Shown here one piece after another: positions 1 to 9,840 of a DNA stretch of 64,000 nucleotides. Where the stretch lies: contig NZ_JAGGQQ010000004.1 of NCBI RefSeq assembly GCF_018613195.1, positions 397,375 to 461,374 on the forward strand. Direction: 5' to 3'. Every line of letters begins with the position of its first letter. Position 1 is the first letter of the stretch. The notes beneath the pieces were generated by a model that was not told where the DNA came from, did no database searches, and worked only from the letters and a program-made list of their open reading frames with translations. This DNA comes from Bacillus sp. ISL-45 (GTDB lineage Bacteria > Bacillota > Bacilli > Bacillales > Cytobacillaceae). The position numbers were made by a program, and so were the translations under genes.

Positions 1-554
1 TCACCAATCAGTTCCTCAACCCTGTCATTAAGATCTACAATTTCTTTCCTTTGCTGTTCCTCGGATAAATCCCTTAACGATTTGTGATTATATGTATGGT
101 TCCCAATTGGAAAGCCCATTTGATGAATTTGCTTTAGCACTTCCCCTTCTTCTGGAGTGTCAAGGAAGTGGCCATTTACAAAAAAGATAGCTTTTACATT
201 TAATTCTTTTAAAGTTTTGGCCATCTCAAGAGCATTTTTGTCCGGAGCGTCGTCAATTGTCAATAAAACAATTTTTTCATCAGGGTTGTCAATATTTTGG
301 ATAGAAAAATCGCCTTTCATCCTATATTGTGGTGATGCCTGTAATACTTCTTCGCTCTTTTTTTCATCTTCAGCTGGTTTCTCCGCTGGTTCTGCAGCTT
401 CTGTTTCCGGCTTTTCCTCCGCGGCTTTTTCATCTTTCTGGATTTGTTCTTGCTGTTCTTCACTGGTGCCTATTGGCTTCTGTGCTTCTTCTGCAGCCCC
501 GCACCCGGCTAAAATAGCCGAAGCAGCTATCACTGATACTATTGTTTTTTTCAA
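1..554 (-). CDS. Polysaccharide deacetylase lipoprotein (NodB fold), 3' end cut by window
   Basis: Probable secreted carbohydrate esterase of family 4, which removes N-acetyl groups from cell-wall or surface polysaccharide. It starts at a TTG with a GGGAGGGG ribosome site a few bases upstream. A lipoprotein signal peptide ends in the lipobox LAGC (Cys18), so it should be anchored on the outer membrane face. A Glu/Lys/Ala-rich linker (about residues 20-75) leads to the NodB domain. That domain shows motif 1 as TIDDAP (TFDDGP in the family, with the two metal/catalytic Asp kept) and motif 2 as NHTYNH, whose two His bind the metal. The C-terminal part of the domain lies outside the window, so later motifs cannot be checked. 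The substrate is unknown; peptidoglycan is a reasonable guess. Confidence 0.85.
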   Translation of the reverse strand, partial: MKKTIVSVIAASAILAGCGAAEEAQKPIGTSEEQQEQIQKDEKAAEEKPETEAAEPAEKPAEDEKKSEEVLQASPQYRMKGDFSIQNIDNPDEKIVLLTIDDAPDKNALEMAKTLKELNVKAIFFVNGHFLDTPEEGEVLKQIHQMGFPIGNHTYNHKSLRDLSEEQQRKEIVDLNDRVEELIG

Positions 555-626
555 GACTTTCCCCTCCCGCTGGTATATCTTTGCTGACAAAGCTGATGGA
601 TTATAATTTTTTACATGCTCAGTTTT

Positions 627-860
627 TCAGGAAATAAAGGACATTGTCATATGAATCGACCCATAAATAGCCAGGCTCAAAACCGTTATAAGAAATGTTT
701 TCCTTGTGGATTTCATTATATGATTGCCGATTATTATGGCTAAATAGAAAAATACCAAGAACATAATACCATTATAAATCGGATGATCGTGTTTGGATAG
801 CCATTCTATTAAGGTATACCCACTCCAGATAATGAATTGAAGCAGCATAACTGCATACAC
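627..860 (-). CDS. Small membrane protein of unknown function
   Basis: Protein of about 77 residues with two or three hydrophobic segments separated by short charged loops (LSKHDHP, MKSTRKT), so probably an integral membrane protein. I do not recognise the family. The GTG at 860 is chosen because GGTGGAGGG lies 8 bases before it; an ATG seven codons upstream (881) is in frame but has no ribosome site. It faces the lipoprotein gene at 1081 divergently and precedes the deacetylase gene on the same strand, about 70 bp away, so the two could be co-transcribed. Confidence 0.5.
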   Translation of the reverse strand: MYAVMLLQFIIWSGYTLIEWLSKHDHPIYNGIMFLVFFYLAIIIGNHIMKSTRKTFLITVLSLAIYGSIHMTMSFIS

Positions 861-1080
861 TTTCAAACCCTCCACCACCATGTCTAAATTATCTTATTCC
901 CAAGTCACGTTAGGTTAAACATTCAGATCTTTTTACTAGTATATGTCCTGATGATTAGGATATTTTTCAATTATGTAACAAATCAATAACATTCCATTCT
1001 TTTGGAAATTGCTATGATAGAATATGGACAAACAGTTACATGGTGAAACAACATTCCGAAAAAAAGTGAGGCAAAGATAA

Positions 1081-1458
1081 ATGAAAAGCTTGTCTTTTGT
1101 TTTTGTCGCAACGTTCCTATTTCTCACGGCTTCTTGCAACCCAGTCAACGATTCAGATGAATTGGAGCTCAATGGAGATATTAAACAAGTCGTTTTCTTT
1201 TCTGATGATGAGAACTATAGACAGGAAGCATCCTATTATGATGCTATTATAGAATTAAAGAAAGAATACCCTTCCGCATTCGATGATATTGTTGTCATTC
1301 CTGCTGCCAATGCCAATAAATACTATGACCTTTTTAAGGTAAAACAATTTCCTGCCATCCTGATTGTCCATCAGGACCAGGTCCTTGCCAATGTGAATGG
1401 CAATGTTACAAAGGACCAGATCATCGAACCATTATCAGCAGTTTTAAATAATGAATAA
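1081..1458 (+). CDS. Small lipoprotein with thioredoxin-like sequence
   Basis: Protein of 125 residues with a lipoprotein signal peptide (lipobox TASC, Cys19). The mature part resembles a thioredoxin fold without active-site cysteines: a strand VVFFSDD, a helix with ELKKEYP, then KVKQFPAILIV, which contains the typical cis-proline strand, and a C-terminal helix. The start has GTGAGG about 8 bases upstream, and a strong intrinsic terminator follows the stop. B. subtilis has a small peptidoglycan-associated lipoprotein, Slp, just downstream of pdhD, and this gene occupies the equivalent place but on the opposite strand to pdhD. Orthology with Slp is a guess from position and size. Confidence 0.75.
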   Translation: MKSLSFVFVATFLFLTASCNPVNDSDELELNGDIKQVVFFSDDENYRQEASYYDAIIELKKEYPSAFDDIVVIPAANANKYYDLFKVKQFPAILIVHQDQVLANVNGNVTKDQIIEPLSAVLNNE

Positions 1459-1460
1459 AA

Positions 1461-1492
1461 AAAGTCCTTTCCTGATGGAAAGGACTTTTTTT
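1461..1492 (+). terminator. Intrinsic terminator after the small lipoprotein gene
   Basis: AAAGTCCTTTCC pairs with GGAAAGGACTTT across a 4-base loop and is followed by a run of T, immediately after the stop codon. Confidence 0.9.
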
Positions 1493-1533
1493 AATTCAAA
1501 ATCAGGAAGAACTTTTCAATTTGAGAATTGTCC

Positions 1534-1646
1534 AGCTCCTGCGCCTAGCCAGTTTTCATCCCTGCTAGAGCTTCTCGAGTGTCTTGCGAGAAGCGTTAGC
1601 TTTGAGCAGCTCGAGACGCTTCGGGGCTGATCAAGGCGCTTACGCT
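1534..1646 (-). repeat. Dispersed repeat R1, short form, copy a
   Basis: Read on the minus strand it begins AGCGTAAGCGCC and ends GGCGCAGGAGCT, so the ends form imperfect terminal inverted repeats. It starts 7 bp past the pdhD stop codon. Copies lie at 8240, 20318, 24157 and 47536. Its base composition is visibly richer in G+C than the surrounding DNA. Confidence 0.85.
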
Positions 1647-1653
1647 ATTCATA

Positions 1654-3063
1654 TTATTTTACTATATGAATCGGATTACCAAGTGCTACCTCTGCAGCTT
1701 CCATCGTAATCTCACCGAGAGTTGGGTGAGCGTGGATTGTCATTGCAAGGTCTTCAGCAGTCATGCCTGCTTCGATTGCTAATCCAAGCTCTGCGATCAT
1801 GTCAGAAGCATTAGGTCCAGCAATCTGCGCACCGATGACAATGTCATCTTCTTTACGTGTGATCAGCTTCAAGAAGCCGTCTGTCTGGTTAAGTGATAGT
1901 GCACGGCCATTTGCCGCGAATGGGAACTTAGATGCTTTAATATCAATGCCTGCATCTTTCGCTTCTTTTTCAGAGTAGCCTACTGATGCTAATTCTGGAT
2001 CTGAGAAGACAACTGCCGGAATAGCCAGGTAGTCGATTTCTGAAGGATGTCCAGCGATTGCTTCAGCAGCAATTTTACCTTCGTAAGAAGCTTTATGGGC
2101 TAGTGGCGGCCCTTCGACAATGTCACCGATCGCATAGATGTTGCTTACGCTTGTACGGCACTGTTTGTCGATTTGGATAACGCCGCGATCAGACATCTCG
2201 ATGCCTACCTGCTCAAGGCCTAGTTCGTCCGTGTTAGGCTTTCTTCCTACCATGACAAAAACGTAGTCTGCTTCGATATTCTTTTCTTCACCGTTTGCTT
2301 CATACTTAACTGTTACGCCAGAGTCAGTCTCGTCAACACCTTTCGCAAGTGCCTTAGTAATGATCTCTGCACCCTTCTTCTTAAGGTTTCGTTTTACTAA
2401 TGCTGACATCTGCTTTTCGAATCCATTAAGAATTTCGTCTGCGCCTTCAAGAATCGTTACTTTAGTGCCAAAGCTTGCGTATGCTCCGCCAAGCTCAGTA
2501 CCAATGTACCCGCCGCCAATAACAACAATGCTCTTTGGAAGCTCCTGGAGGTTAAGTGCTCCTGTTGAGTCAAGTACGCGCTTGGAGTACTTGAAAGCTG
2601 GGATTTCGATCGGACGGGATCCCGTCGCAATGATTGCATTTTTGAATGTATATGTCTGTGCTGAATTTTCATCCATAACACGAATCGTATTGGAATCGAC
2701 GAAATACGCTTCGCCTCTTACGATATCGATTTTGTTGCCTTTCAATAAACCTTCAACGCCGCCTGTAAGTTTTTTAACTACTCCAGCCTTAAACTCCTGA
2801 ACTTTAGAGAAATCAAGCGTAACGTTTTCCGCTTTGACACCCATATCTTCAGAATGCTTAGCGTTTTCGAATCTGTGTCCTGCAGAAATCAAAGCTTTTG
2901 AAGGAATACATCCCACGTTCAAGCACACTCCGCCAAGAGTTGCTTTTTCCACGATTGTTACTTTTTGGCCTAGCTGGGCAGCGCGAATCGCTGCCACATA
3001 TCCGCCAGGGCCGGCACCAATGACAAGAGTATCAGTTTCGATTGGAAAATCTCCTACTACCAT
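1654..3063 (-). CDS. pdhD: Dihydrolipoyl dehydrogenase, E3 of the pyruvate dehydrogenase complex
   Basis: FAD flavoprotein of 469 residues that reoxidises the lipoyl groups of E2 and passes electrons to NAD+. An N-terminal FAD-binding [10 protein letters not shown] lies near residue 17. The redox disulfide motif CLNVGC has Cys47 and Cys52, the NAD-binding GGGYIGTE is mid-protein, and the C-terminal HPTLGE supplies the His446-Glu451 pair that acts as base on the partner subunit. Length is normal for the family. It is the last gene of pdhABCD, 3 bp after pdhC, with ATG preceded by GGAGGGG. The same E3 usually also serves other 2-oxo acid dehydrogenases. Repeat R1 copy a follows instead of a recognisable terminator. 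Confidence 0.98.
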   Translation of the reverse strand: MVVGDFPIETDTLVIGAGPGGYVAAIRAAQLGQKVTIVEKATLGGVCLNVGCIPSKALISAGHRFENAKHSEDMGVKAENVTLDFSKVQEFKAGVVKKLTGGVEGLLKGNKIDIVRGEAYFVDSNTIRVMDENSAQTYTFKNAIIATGSRPIEIPAFKYSKRVLDSTGALNLQELPKSIVVIGGGYIGTELGGAYASFGTKVTILEGADEILNGFEKQMSALVKRNLKKKGAEIITKALAKGVDETDSGVTVKYEANGEEKNIEADYVFVMVGRKPNTDELGLEQVGIEMSDRGVIQIDKQCRTSVSNIYAIGDIVEGPPLAHKASYEGKIAAEAIAGHPSEIDYLAIPAVVFSDPELASVGYSEKEAKDAGIDIKASKFPFAANGRALSLNQTDGFLKLITRKEDDIVIGAQIAGPNASDMIAELGLAIEAGMTAEDLAMTIHAHPTLGEITMEAAEVALGNPIHIVK

Positions 3064-3066
3064 TTA

Positions 3067-4437
3067 TTACCCCTCCATTAACAATAGTTCTGGATCGTTC
3101 AACAGGCGCTTGATGTGGTTCAATGCATGCTGTGCAGTAGCGCCGTCAATCATTCGGTGATCGAAGCTTAAGGAAAGCGCCAATACAGGAGCGGCAACTA
3201 TCTCACCATCTTTAACAACTGGCTTCTCAGCAATGCGTCCGATACCGAGGATCGCTACTTCCGGATGGTTGATGACTGGAGTGAACCACTGTCCGCCAGC
3301 AGAGCCGATGTTCGTGATTGTGCAAGAAGCACCCTTCATTTCATCAGGTGACAGCTTTCCGTCACGAGCTTTACCAGCTAACTCATTAATTTCATTAGAG
3401 ATTGAGAATACGGATTTGCGGTCAGCTTCTTTTACGACTGGAACAAGCAAGCCTTTTTCCGTGTCCGCAGCAATTCCGATATTGTAATAGTGCTTGTGAA
3501 CGATTTCGCTTGTAGCATCATCTAATGATGTGTTCAATGCTGGATATTCACGCAATGCACTTGTTAATGCTTTTACCACATAAGGAAGGAATGTAAGCTT
3601 GATTCCTTTATCTGCAGCTACTTCCTTGAACTTCTTGCGATGAGCGACAAGCTTTGCTACATCCACTTCGTCCATTAGTGTAACATGTGGAGCTGTATGC
3701 TTGGAATTAACCATTGCCTTAGCAATCGCTTTTCTGATTCCGCTCATCTTTTCGCGTGTCTCAGGGTATTGTCCTTCTGGAATCGCCTGAGCCGCTGCAG
3801 CTTTAGGTGCCTCATCAGTTTGTGCTGCCTGTGCTTGATCTGCTTGTGGTGCAGCTGCTGCAGGAGCACCTCCGCTTAGGAAGCTGTCGATATCATCCTT
3901 CACGATGCGGCCATTCTTGCCTGAACCAGCAACCTGACGAATGTCAACGCCTTTTTCACGTGCATATTTACGGACAGATGGCATTGCCACGATATTACGG
4001 TTTGGGTCAACCTCTGCTTGTGGTGCAGCTGCTGCGCCAGCACCAGTCTGGCCTGCAGGAGCAGGAGCATCTGCTGCTTCTTTCTCGATTTTTTGTCCGG
4101 ATTCTAAAGTAGATTGAACCTGGGCTTCTGTCTTTTCCTGTTTAGGCTGTTCAGCAGGTGCATCTTCTTCTTCACCTTTGAATTTAAGGTGCTCGTAGCC
4201 AGGAGCGTCGAAGGTTACAAGAACCTGTCCTACTGTTGCTACTGTTCCTTCTTCTACTAAAACCTCTTCGACTGTACCAGCTACAGGTGAAGGAATTTCT
4301 ACTACTGCTTTGTCATTCTGCACTTCGCAAAGTACATCGTCTTCCTGAACTTTATCGCCAGGTTTTACGAACCATTTGACTATTTCACCTTCGTGAATAC
4401 CTTCACCGATGTCTGGCAGCTTAAATTGGAATGCCAA
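3067..4437 (-). CDS. pdhC: Dihydrolipoyllysine acetyltransferase, E2 of the pyruvate dehydrogenase complex
   Basis: Core protein of the complex (456 residues); it carries acetyl groups on lipoyl-lysine and transfers them to CoA. Domains in order: one lipoyl domain (residues 1-78) with the modified Lys43 in [10 protein letters not shown]; an Ala/Pro/Gln/Glu-rich flexible linker; a peripheral subunit-binding domain around 150-190 ([14 protein letters not shown]); a second Ala/Gln-rich linker; and the catalytic acyltransferase domain ending in DHRMIDG with active-site His427 and Asp431. A single lipoyl domain is normal for Bacillus E2. The start is a TTG after AGGAGGG. It lies 50 bp after pdhB and 3 bp before pdhD. 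Confidence 0.98.
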   Translation of the reverse strand: MAFQFKLPDIGEGIHEGEIVKWFVKPGDKVQEDDVLCEVQNDKAVVEIPSPVAGTVEEVLVEEGTVATVGQVLVTFDAPGYEHLKFKGEEEDAPAEQPKQEKTEAQVQSTLESGQKIEKEAADAPAPAGQTGAGAAAAPQAEVDPNRNIVAMPSVRKYAREKGVDIRQVAGSGKNGRIVKDDIDSFLSGGAPAAAAPQADQAQAAQTDEAPKAAAAQAIPEGQYPETREKMSGIRKAIAKAMVNSKHTAPHVTLMDEVDVAKLVAHRKKFKEVAADKGIKLTFLPYVVKALTSALREYPALNTSLDDATSEIVHKHYYNIGIAADTEKGLLVPVVKEADRKSVFSISNEINELAGKARDGKLSPDEMKGASCTITNIGSAGGQWFTPVINHPEVAILGIGRIAEKPVVKDGEIVAAPVLALSLSFDHRMIDGATAQHALNHIKRLLNDPELLLMEG

Positions 4438-4487
4438 TGGAATTCACCCTCCTAAGTTTTTCAACCTTATTAATTTCAGTATTTAAT

Positions 4488-5465
4488 TTAGAACGTAAGT
4501 ACTTTTTTGGCTGTTGCAATTACATCTTTGTAGTTAGGCAGCCATACAGATTCTGCTTGAGAGAATGCGAAAACTGTATCTGGAGCTGTCACACGCAATA
4601 CTGGTGCCTCAAGGCTCAGGATTGCACGATCATTGATTTCTGCAACAATCTGTCCGGCCATACCAGCTTGTTTTTGAGCTTCCTGCACGACTATCGCTCT
4701 TCCTGTTTTTTCAACAGAAGCGATGATTGTTTCAATATCGAAAGGCATTACAGTTCTTAAATCGATTACTTCTACAGAGTATCCTTCTTTTTCAAGTTCT
4801 TCTGCTGCCTTTAATGATTCATGGACCATAGCGCCATAAGTGATAATGGACAGGTCTTTCCCTTCACGCTTAACATCTGCTTTCCCTAGAGGGATTGTGT
4901 ATTCTTCCTCTGGTACTTCCTGACGGAAAGAGCGGTAAAGCTTCATGTGCTCTAAGAAAATGACTGGATCATTATCGCGGATTGAAGAAATCAACAATCC
5001 CTTTGCGTCATAAGGAGTTGAAGGAATTACGACTTTTAGGCCAGGCTGCTGTGCGACCATTCCTTCAAGGCTGTCAGCGTGCATTTCTGGAGTATGTACG
5101 CCTCCCCCGAATGGCGAACGGATCGTAACAGGTGAGCTGTAGCGGCCGCCTGAACGGTAACGCATACGAGCCATTTGCCCTGCAATAGAATCCATAACTT
5201 CGAAGACAAAGCCGAAGAATTGGATTTCAGGAACTGGACGGTAGCCTTGCAGCGCAAGACCAATTGCCAATCCGCCGATACCTGATTCCGCTAGAGGTGT
5301 ATCGAATACACGGTCTTCACCAAATTCATTTTGCAGGCCTTCAGTAGCACGGAATACACCGCCGTTTACGCCTACGTCTTCCCCGAATACAAGTACGTTT
5401 GGATCGTTCTTCATCTCTACGCGAAGAGCGTCTGTAATTGCTTGAATCATTGTCATTTGAGCCAT
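4488..5465 (-). CDS. pdhB: Pyruvate dehydrogenase E1 component, beta subunit
   Basis: Protein of 325 residues, the standard E1-beta length. With PdhA it forms the thiamine-diphosphate E1 heterotetramer that decarboxylates pyruvate and acetylates the E2 lipoyl group. Family stretches seen include [18 protein letters not shown] near the N terminus (with the Glu that activates ThDP), [33 protein letters not shown], and the C-terminal half with [12 protein letters not shown]. The start codon is 3 bp past the pdhA stop, and the ribosome site AAGGAG lies inside the end of pdhA, which suggests translational coupling. Confidence 0.98.
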   Translation of the reverse strand: MAQMTMIQAITDALRVEMKNDPNVLVFGEDVGVNGGVFRATEGLQNEFGEDRVFDTPLAESGIGGLAIGLALQGYRPVPEIQFFGFVFEVMDSIAGQMARMRYRSGGRYSSPVTIRSPFGGGVHTPEMHADSLEGMVAQQPGLKVVIPSTPYDAKGLLISSIRDNDPVIFLEHMKLYRSFRQEVPEEEYTIPLGKADVKREGKDLSIITYGAMVHESLKAAEELEKEGYSVEVIDLRTVMPFDIETIIASVEKTGRAIVVQEAQKQAGMAGQIVAEINDRAILSLEAPVLRVTAPDTVFAFSQAESVWLPNYKDVIATAKKVLTF

Positions 5466-5468
5466 GGC

Positions 5469-7140
<1,672 letters not shown>

Positions 7141-7170
7141 AAAAAAAGCCGCTTAATCTCAAAGCGGCTC
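7141..7170 (-). terminator. Intrinsic terminator after the ykyA-type gene
   Basis: On the minus strand AGCCGCTT pairs with AAGCGGCT and is followed by seven T, 13 bases after the stop codon of the gene at 7183. Confidence 0.9.
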
Positions 7171-7182
7171 ACTTCTCACTCA

Positions 7183-7857
7183 TTATTTTTCCTGATTTGA
7201 ACTAACTTCTATTCCAGCATTTTTGTAAAAATCCATCTTCTCTTGATTATACTGGTCTGTCTTATCATTGAATTCCTGATTGTCATTCAAGACAGTTTCA
7301 TATACTTCATTCACTTTATTGATCTGTTCTTCAAGTTTTTCAAAGCTTAATTCCTTATCTTTAAGCATTTCATAAAGCTCTTTGTCATATTGAAGGCCTT
7401 TTTTATAATTTTCGTACAGCTTATCGTGGGTTTCATATCTTTCTTTCATAGTTGCCTGCAGTTCAGTTGCCTGCTTCTTTAGGTTTGCGTCATCAATTTC
7501 CTCGATGATTTCATCTACTTTCCCAAACTCTTTTTCGGATTCATCTATACTTTCTTTTTCTTTCTCAATATGCTCTGCGCGTTTGTCAGCTAAAGCAAGC
7601 GCCTCATCTGCCAGCTTCACAATTTGATCATATTCCTTCATTCCAAGTGAAATGATTTTCTCATAAATCTCTTTTTCCTTCTTTTCCAGCTCAACAAGTG
7701 GGTCCTGCTGGTCCTCAAACCCCTTTTCAATTGAAACAACCTTTTCAAGTGCTTCAAACATCTTCTCTTCTGGTGATTGCTTGTCCAGACACCCAGCTAG
7801 ACTGAAAACTCCAGCCATCATAATAATAGCTAAACTTATTTTTTTGACTATGGACAA
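7183..7857 (-). CDS. ykyA: YkyA-type cell-wall-binding lipoprotein, coiled-coil
   Basis: Lipoprotein of 224 residues; the signal peptide ends in LAGC (Cys23). The mature protein is almost entirely Glu/Lys-rich helix with heptad character, so an extended coiled coil on the outer membrane face is expected. Length, composition and place between def and pdhA match B. subtilis YkyA, assigned to a putative cell-wall-binding lipoprotein family of unknown role. Translation starts at a TTG preceded by GAGGAGG. It has its own terminator, so it is not simply part of the pdh operon. The biochemical function is unknown. Confidence 0.85.
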   Translation of the reverse strand: MSIVKKISLAIIMMAGVFSLAGCLDKQSPEEKMFEALEKVVSIEKGFEDQQDPLVELEKKEKEIYEKIISLGMKEYDQIVKLADEALALADKRAEHIEKEKESIDESEKEFGKVDEIIEEIDDANLKKQATELQATMKERYETHDKLYENYKKGLQYDKELYEMLKDKELSFEKLEEQINKVNEVYETVLNDNQEFNDKTDQYNQEKMDFYKNAGIEVSSNQEK

Positions 7858-8026
7858 AATAATAACCTCCTCATTAATACCAATTTTACTATAGCGATTG
7901 CGGCGAGATTTGACAACAGATATGAAAATTCGCGGGATGAATTGTTAAGACTGGAAGTGGCGTATGCTTGTCCTTACCCTATATATATACCTACCTCTGG
8001 CTGTTTATGCTCTAGGCTTAAGCCTA

Positions 8027-8054
8027 TACCTATATTTTTCTCTTGCATAGGCTA
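8027..8054 (+). promoter_or_regulatory. Sigma-K-like promoter for the YjcZ-type gene
   Basis: AC at 8028-8029, then 16 bases, then CATAGGCTA at 8046-8054. This matches the mother-cell sigma-K pattern (AC, 16-17 bases, CATAnnnTA) and lies about 50 bp before the start codon of a spore-associated protein. Prediction only. Confidence 0.5.
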
Positions 8055-8105
8055 TAGCAATCGACCGATTTAAGGGCGAAAAACACAATTGAGGAGGTTT
8101 TCCTG

Positions 8106-8231
8106 ATGCACGGTTACGGATATGGATGTGGTTATCCTGTTGCAGGAGCAGGATATGGTAGTGGATTCGCTTTGATTGTCGTATTGTTCATCCTTCTGAT
8201 TATTGTTGGCTGCGCCTGCTGGAAGTTTTAA
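8106..8231 (+). CDS. YjcZ-family sporulation protein (SscA-like), 41 residues
   Basis: A very short gene: an N-terminal Gly/Tyr/Cys-rich head ([11 protein letters not shown]) is followed by [19 protein letters not shown], the hydrophobic tail typical of the YjcZ family, and ends CACWKF. Members are tiny spore-assembly proteins made in the mother cell and often occur in several copies per genome. GAGGAGG lies about 9 bases before the ATG, and a sigma-K-like promoter precedes it. Two cysteines in the C-terminal CAC and one in the head are unusual compared with the glycine-rich members I recall. Repeat R1 copy b starts 9 bp after the stop. Confidence 0.88.
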   Translation: MHGYGYGCGYPVAGAGYGSGFALIVVLFILLIIVGCACWKF

Positions 8232-8239
8232 TTAGTAAT

Positions 8240-8584
8240 AGCGTAAGCGCCTTGGTCAACCCCGATAAGCGCTGCCCGCCTATAACGCCACGTCCTGTGG
8301 CTGGCGGGTCTAGCATATCGTGTGCCACGGATGGCCTGCCGATGAAGTCGCTCTTTGACTTCATTTGCAGGACCGAAATCGAAAAGTATAGCCGACTGCC
8401 CAGAAACGCAGAAACTGGAGACTCCGCCAAAGAAGCGCTTTTTGCTTCTGCCGGCGGAGTTGAAGTTTCGGAGTTTTTAGGAGGCGACACTAGATAAACG
8501 ACTCGAGCTGCGCAAAGCTAACGCTTCTCGCAAGATACTCGGAAGTAGCACAAGCAGAGATGAAAACTGGCTAGCGCTGGAGCT
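8240..8584 (+). repeat. Dispersed repeat R1, long form, copy b
   Basis: Runs from AGCGTAAGCGCC to CTAGCGCTGGAGCT; the outer 13 bases of the two ends are imperfect inverted repeats. The middle holds further inverted repeats, for example GCCCGCC/GGCGGGT near 8270-8310 and a CTCCGCC/GGCGGAG pair around 8433-8460. Open frames inside are not convincing genes. It fills the gap between the YjcZ-type gene and def; the remaining 140 bp hold nothing I recognise apart from the def ribosome site. Confidence 0.85.
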
Positions 8585-8726
8585 GGACACCAATCTTAAG
8601 GCTAAATGCTTTCTTATGCAGTTAAGAAAGAGGGAGGGCAAGTCCCTCTCTCTTTTAACATTTCTAGTTAACTTTTTACTGTTCATTTGTTAGACTTAAC
8701 ATTATTACATACTAGAGGTGAAGTTA

Positions 8727-9281
8727 ATGTTGACGATGAATGATATCGTCCGTGATGGACATCCCGTGCTCCGAAAAGTCGCGGAAGAGGTTCCTATGCC
8801 CCCTTCACAGGAAGATAAGGAAGTGCTTGAAAGCATGATTGAATATGTTAAAAACAGCCAGGACCCAGAAGTTGCCCAAAAAAATGGGCTCCGTCCCGGA
8901 ATCGGTCTTGCTGCACCACAAATAAATGTATCGAAAAGAATGATTGCTGTTCATGTAACTGACGAAAAAGATAATTTATTGAGCCATGCCCTTTTCAACC
9001 CAAGAATCATCAGCCATTCAGTGGAACGTTCCTACCTTGCAGCCGGTGAAGGATGCCTGTCAGTTGATGAGTCGATCCCTGGATATGTGCCGAGATATGC
9101 CAGGATAACCGTAAAAGGAATAGATCTTGAAGGAAATGAAGTAAAACTTCGCCTAAAAGGCCTGCCAGCGATTGTCTTCCAGCATGAAATCGATCATTTA
9201 AACGGCATCATGTTTTACGACCACATCAATAAACAAGATCCATATACAGAAATTCCCGATGCAAAACCAGTTGAAAGATAA
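8727..9281 (+). CDS. def: Peptide deformylase
   Basis: Metalloenzyme that removes the N-formyl group from nascent proteins. All three family motifs are present: GIGLAAPQ (58-65), EGCLS with metal-ligand Cys110 (108-112), and HEIDH with metal-ligand His153/His157 and catalytic Glu154. Length 184 and sequence fit the long Gram-positive type-2 enzyme DefB/YkrB. The ATG at 8727 follows GAGGTG by 6 bases; a GTG three codons upstream is inside that site. Synteny with ykyA, pdh, ykrA and rnjA matches B. subtilis. Confidence 0.97.
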   Translation: MLTMNDIVRDGHPVLRKVAEEVPMPPSQEDKEVLESMIEYVKNSQDPEVAQKNGLRPGIGLAAPQINVSKRMIAVHVTDEKDNLLSHALFNPRIISHSVERSYLAAGEGCLSVDESIPGYVPRYARITVKGIDLEGNEVKLRLKGLPAIVFQHEIDHLNGIMFYDHINKQDPYTEIPDAKPVER

Positions 9282-9309
9282 AAGCCGAATCCTGAGATTC
9301 GGCTTTTTT
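9282..9309 (+). terminator. Intrinsic terminator after def
   Basis: AAGCCGAAT pairs with ATTCGGCTT around a short loop and is followed by T, directly after the stop codon. Confidence 0.9.
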
Positions 9310-9364
9310 GTGGCTTTAACCACTTTAATAACATTGAAGGCATAAGCTAAATCAAAGTCATTTA

Positions 9365-9655
9365 TGACAGGTTTCCGGTTTCACCCTGTTAACCTGTCTA
9401 AATTGCGATGTTTTCTTAACAGCTTTCCTCTGGTTTGATTCGAACCTGTCTTTATTCCGGTACATTTTTGCCAGCTTTTTCTCTAAATGGGCTTAAACCT
9501 GTCATAATTACCACGGTTTCTTGACAGCTTTTCAGGTTTTTGGCTCAAACATGTCATAATAATCACGGTTTCTTGACAGCTTTTCATTATTACACCGTCA
9601 ACATGTCATAATTCCGGGGGGTTTCTTGACAGCTTTTCCTGCATCCCGCTCAAAC
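9365..9655. repeat. Tandem array 1 of hairpin units, period 52-53 bp
   Basis: Diverged units begin at CTGTC/ATGTC positions 9394, 9446, 9499, 9551 and 9603, with a final start at 9656, so successive spacings are 52, 53, 52, 52 and 53 bp. In the best units CTGTCA pairs with TGACAG 23 bases later, with a conserved TTTCTTGACAGCTTTTC segment. The array lies between the def terminator and MITE copy A, and its last unit is fused to the MITE at a shared CTGT. Confidence 0.85.
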
Positions 9656-9835
9656 CTGTTTTCGTAAAGATTGTTGTTAAAATCCTAAAGCCGATTTTAA
9701 CGTAATGTAAGCCATTTTGCAGGTCGGTATTTAGTTTGCATGCTCTTTTCTCACAAAAGAATCAACTTTTCGAATAAAAATAGGCCATTCAATCCTATTT
9801 TGTAGTCAATAGCAACAAAGTTTGAGAAAAGAGCT
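9656..9835. mobile_element. MITE copy A (left end recombined)
   Basis: Same about 180-bp element as at 34852, 38194, 49734 and 59437. The left end has lost the first bases of the terminal repeat by fusion to tandem array 1. Internal inverted repeats GTTAAAATC/GATTTTAAC and GCTCTTTTCTCA/TGAGAAAAGAGC are kept. The right end abuts the ykrA stop codon (9841-9843). Confidence 0.85.
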
Positions 9836-9840
9836 TTATT

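Noticed and set aside
1534-1646. R1 copies as rRNA/tRNA or riboswitch
   Set aside because: No cloverleaf, T-box, or known riboswitch core can be read. The element is found both before starts and after stops and in both orientations, which a cis-acting riboswitch would not be.
2360-2800. Long plus-strand frame opposite pdhD
   Set aside because: Codon pattern is a mirror of the pdhD coding strand; no ribosome site. The same reasoning removes similar frames opposite rnjA, ptsI, clpE and the RND-pump gene.
8252-8497. Open frames on both strands inside repeat R1 copy b
   Set aside because: They are not conserved with copies c and e, lack ribosome sites and cover inverted-repeat sequence; the element is better explained as non-coding.
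9365-9655. CRISPR array (regular repeats with spacers)
   Set aside because: Repeats diverge along the whole unit, there is no constant 24-37 bp repeat with unique spacers, and no cas genes occur in the window. The same applies to arrays 2-4.
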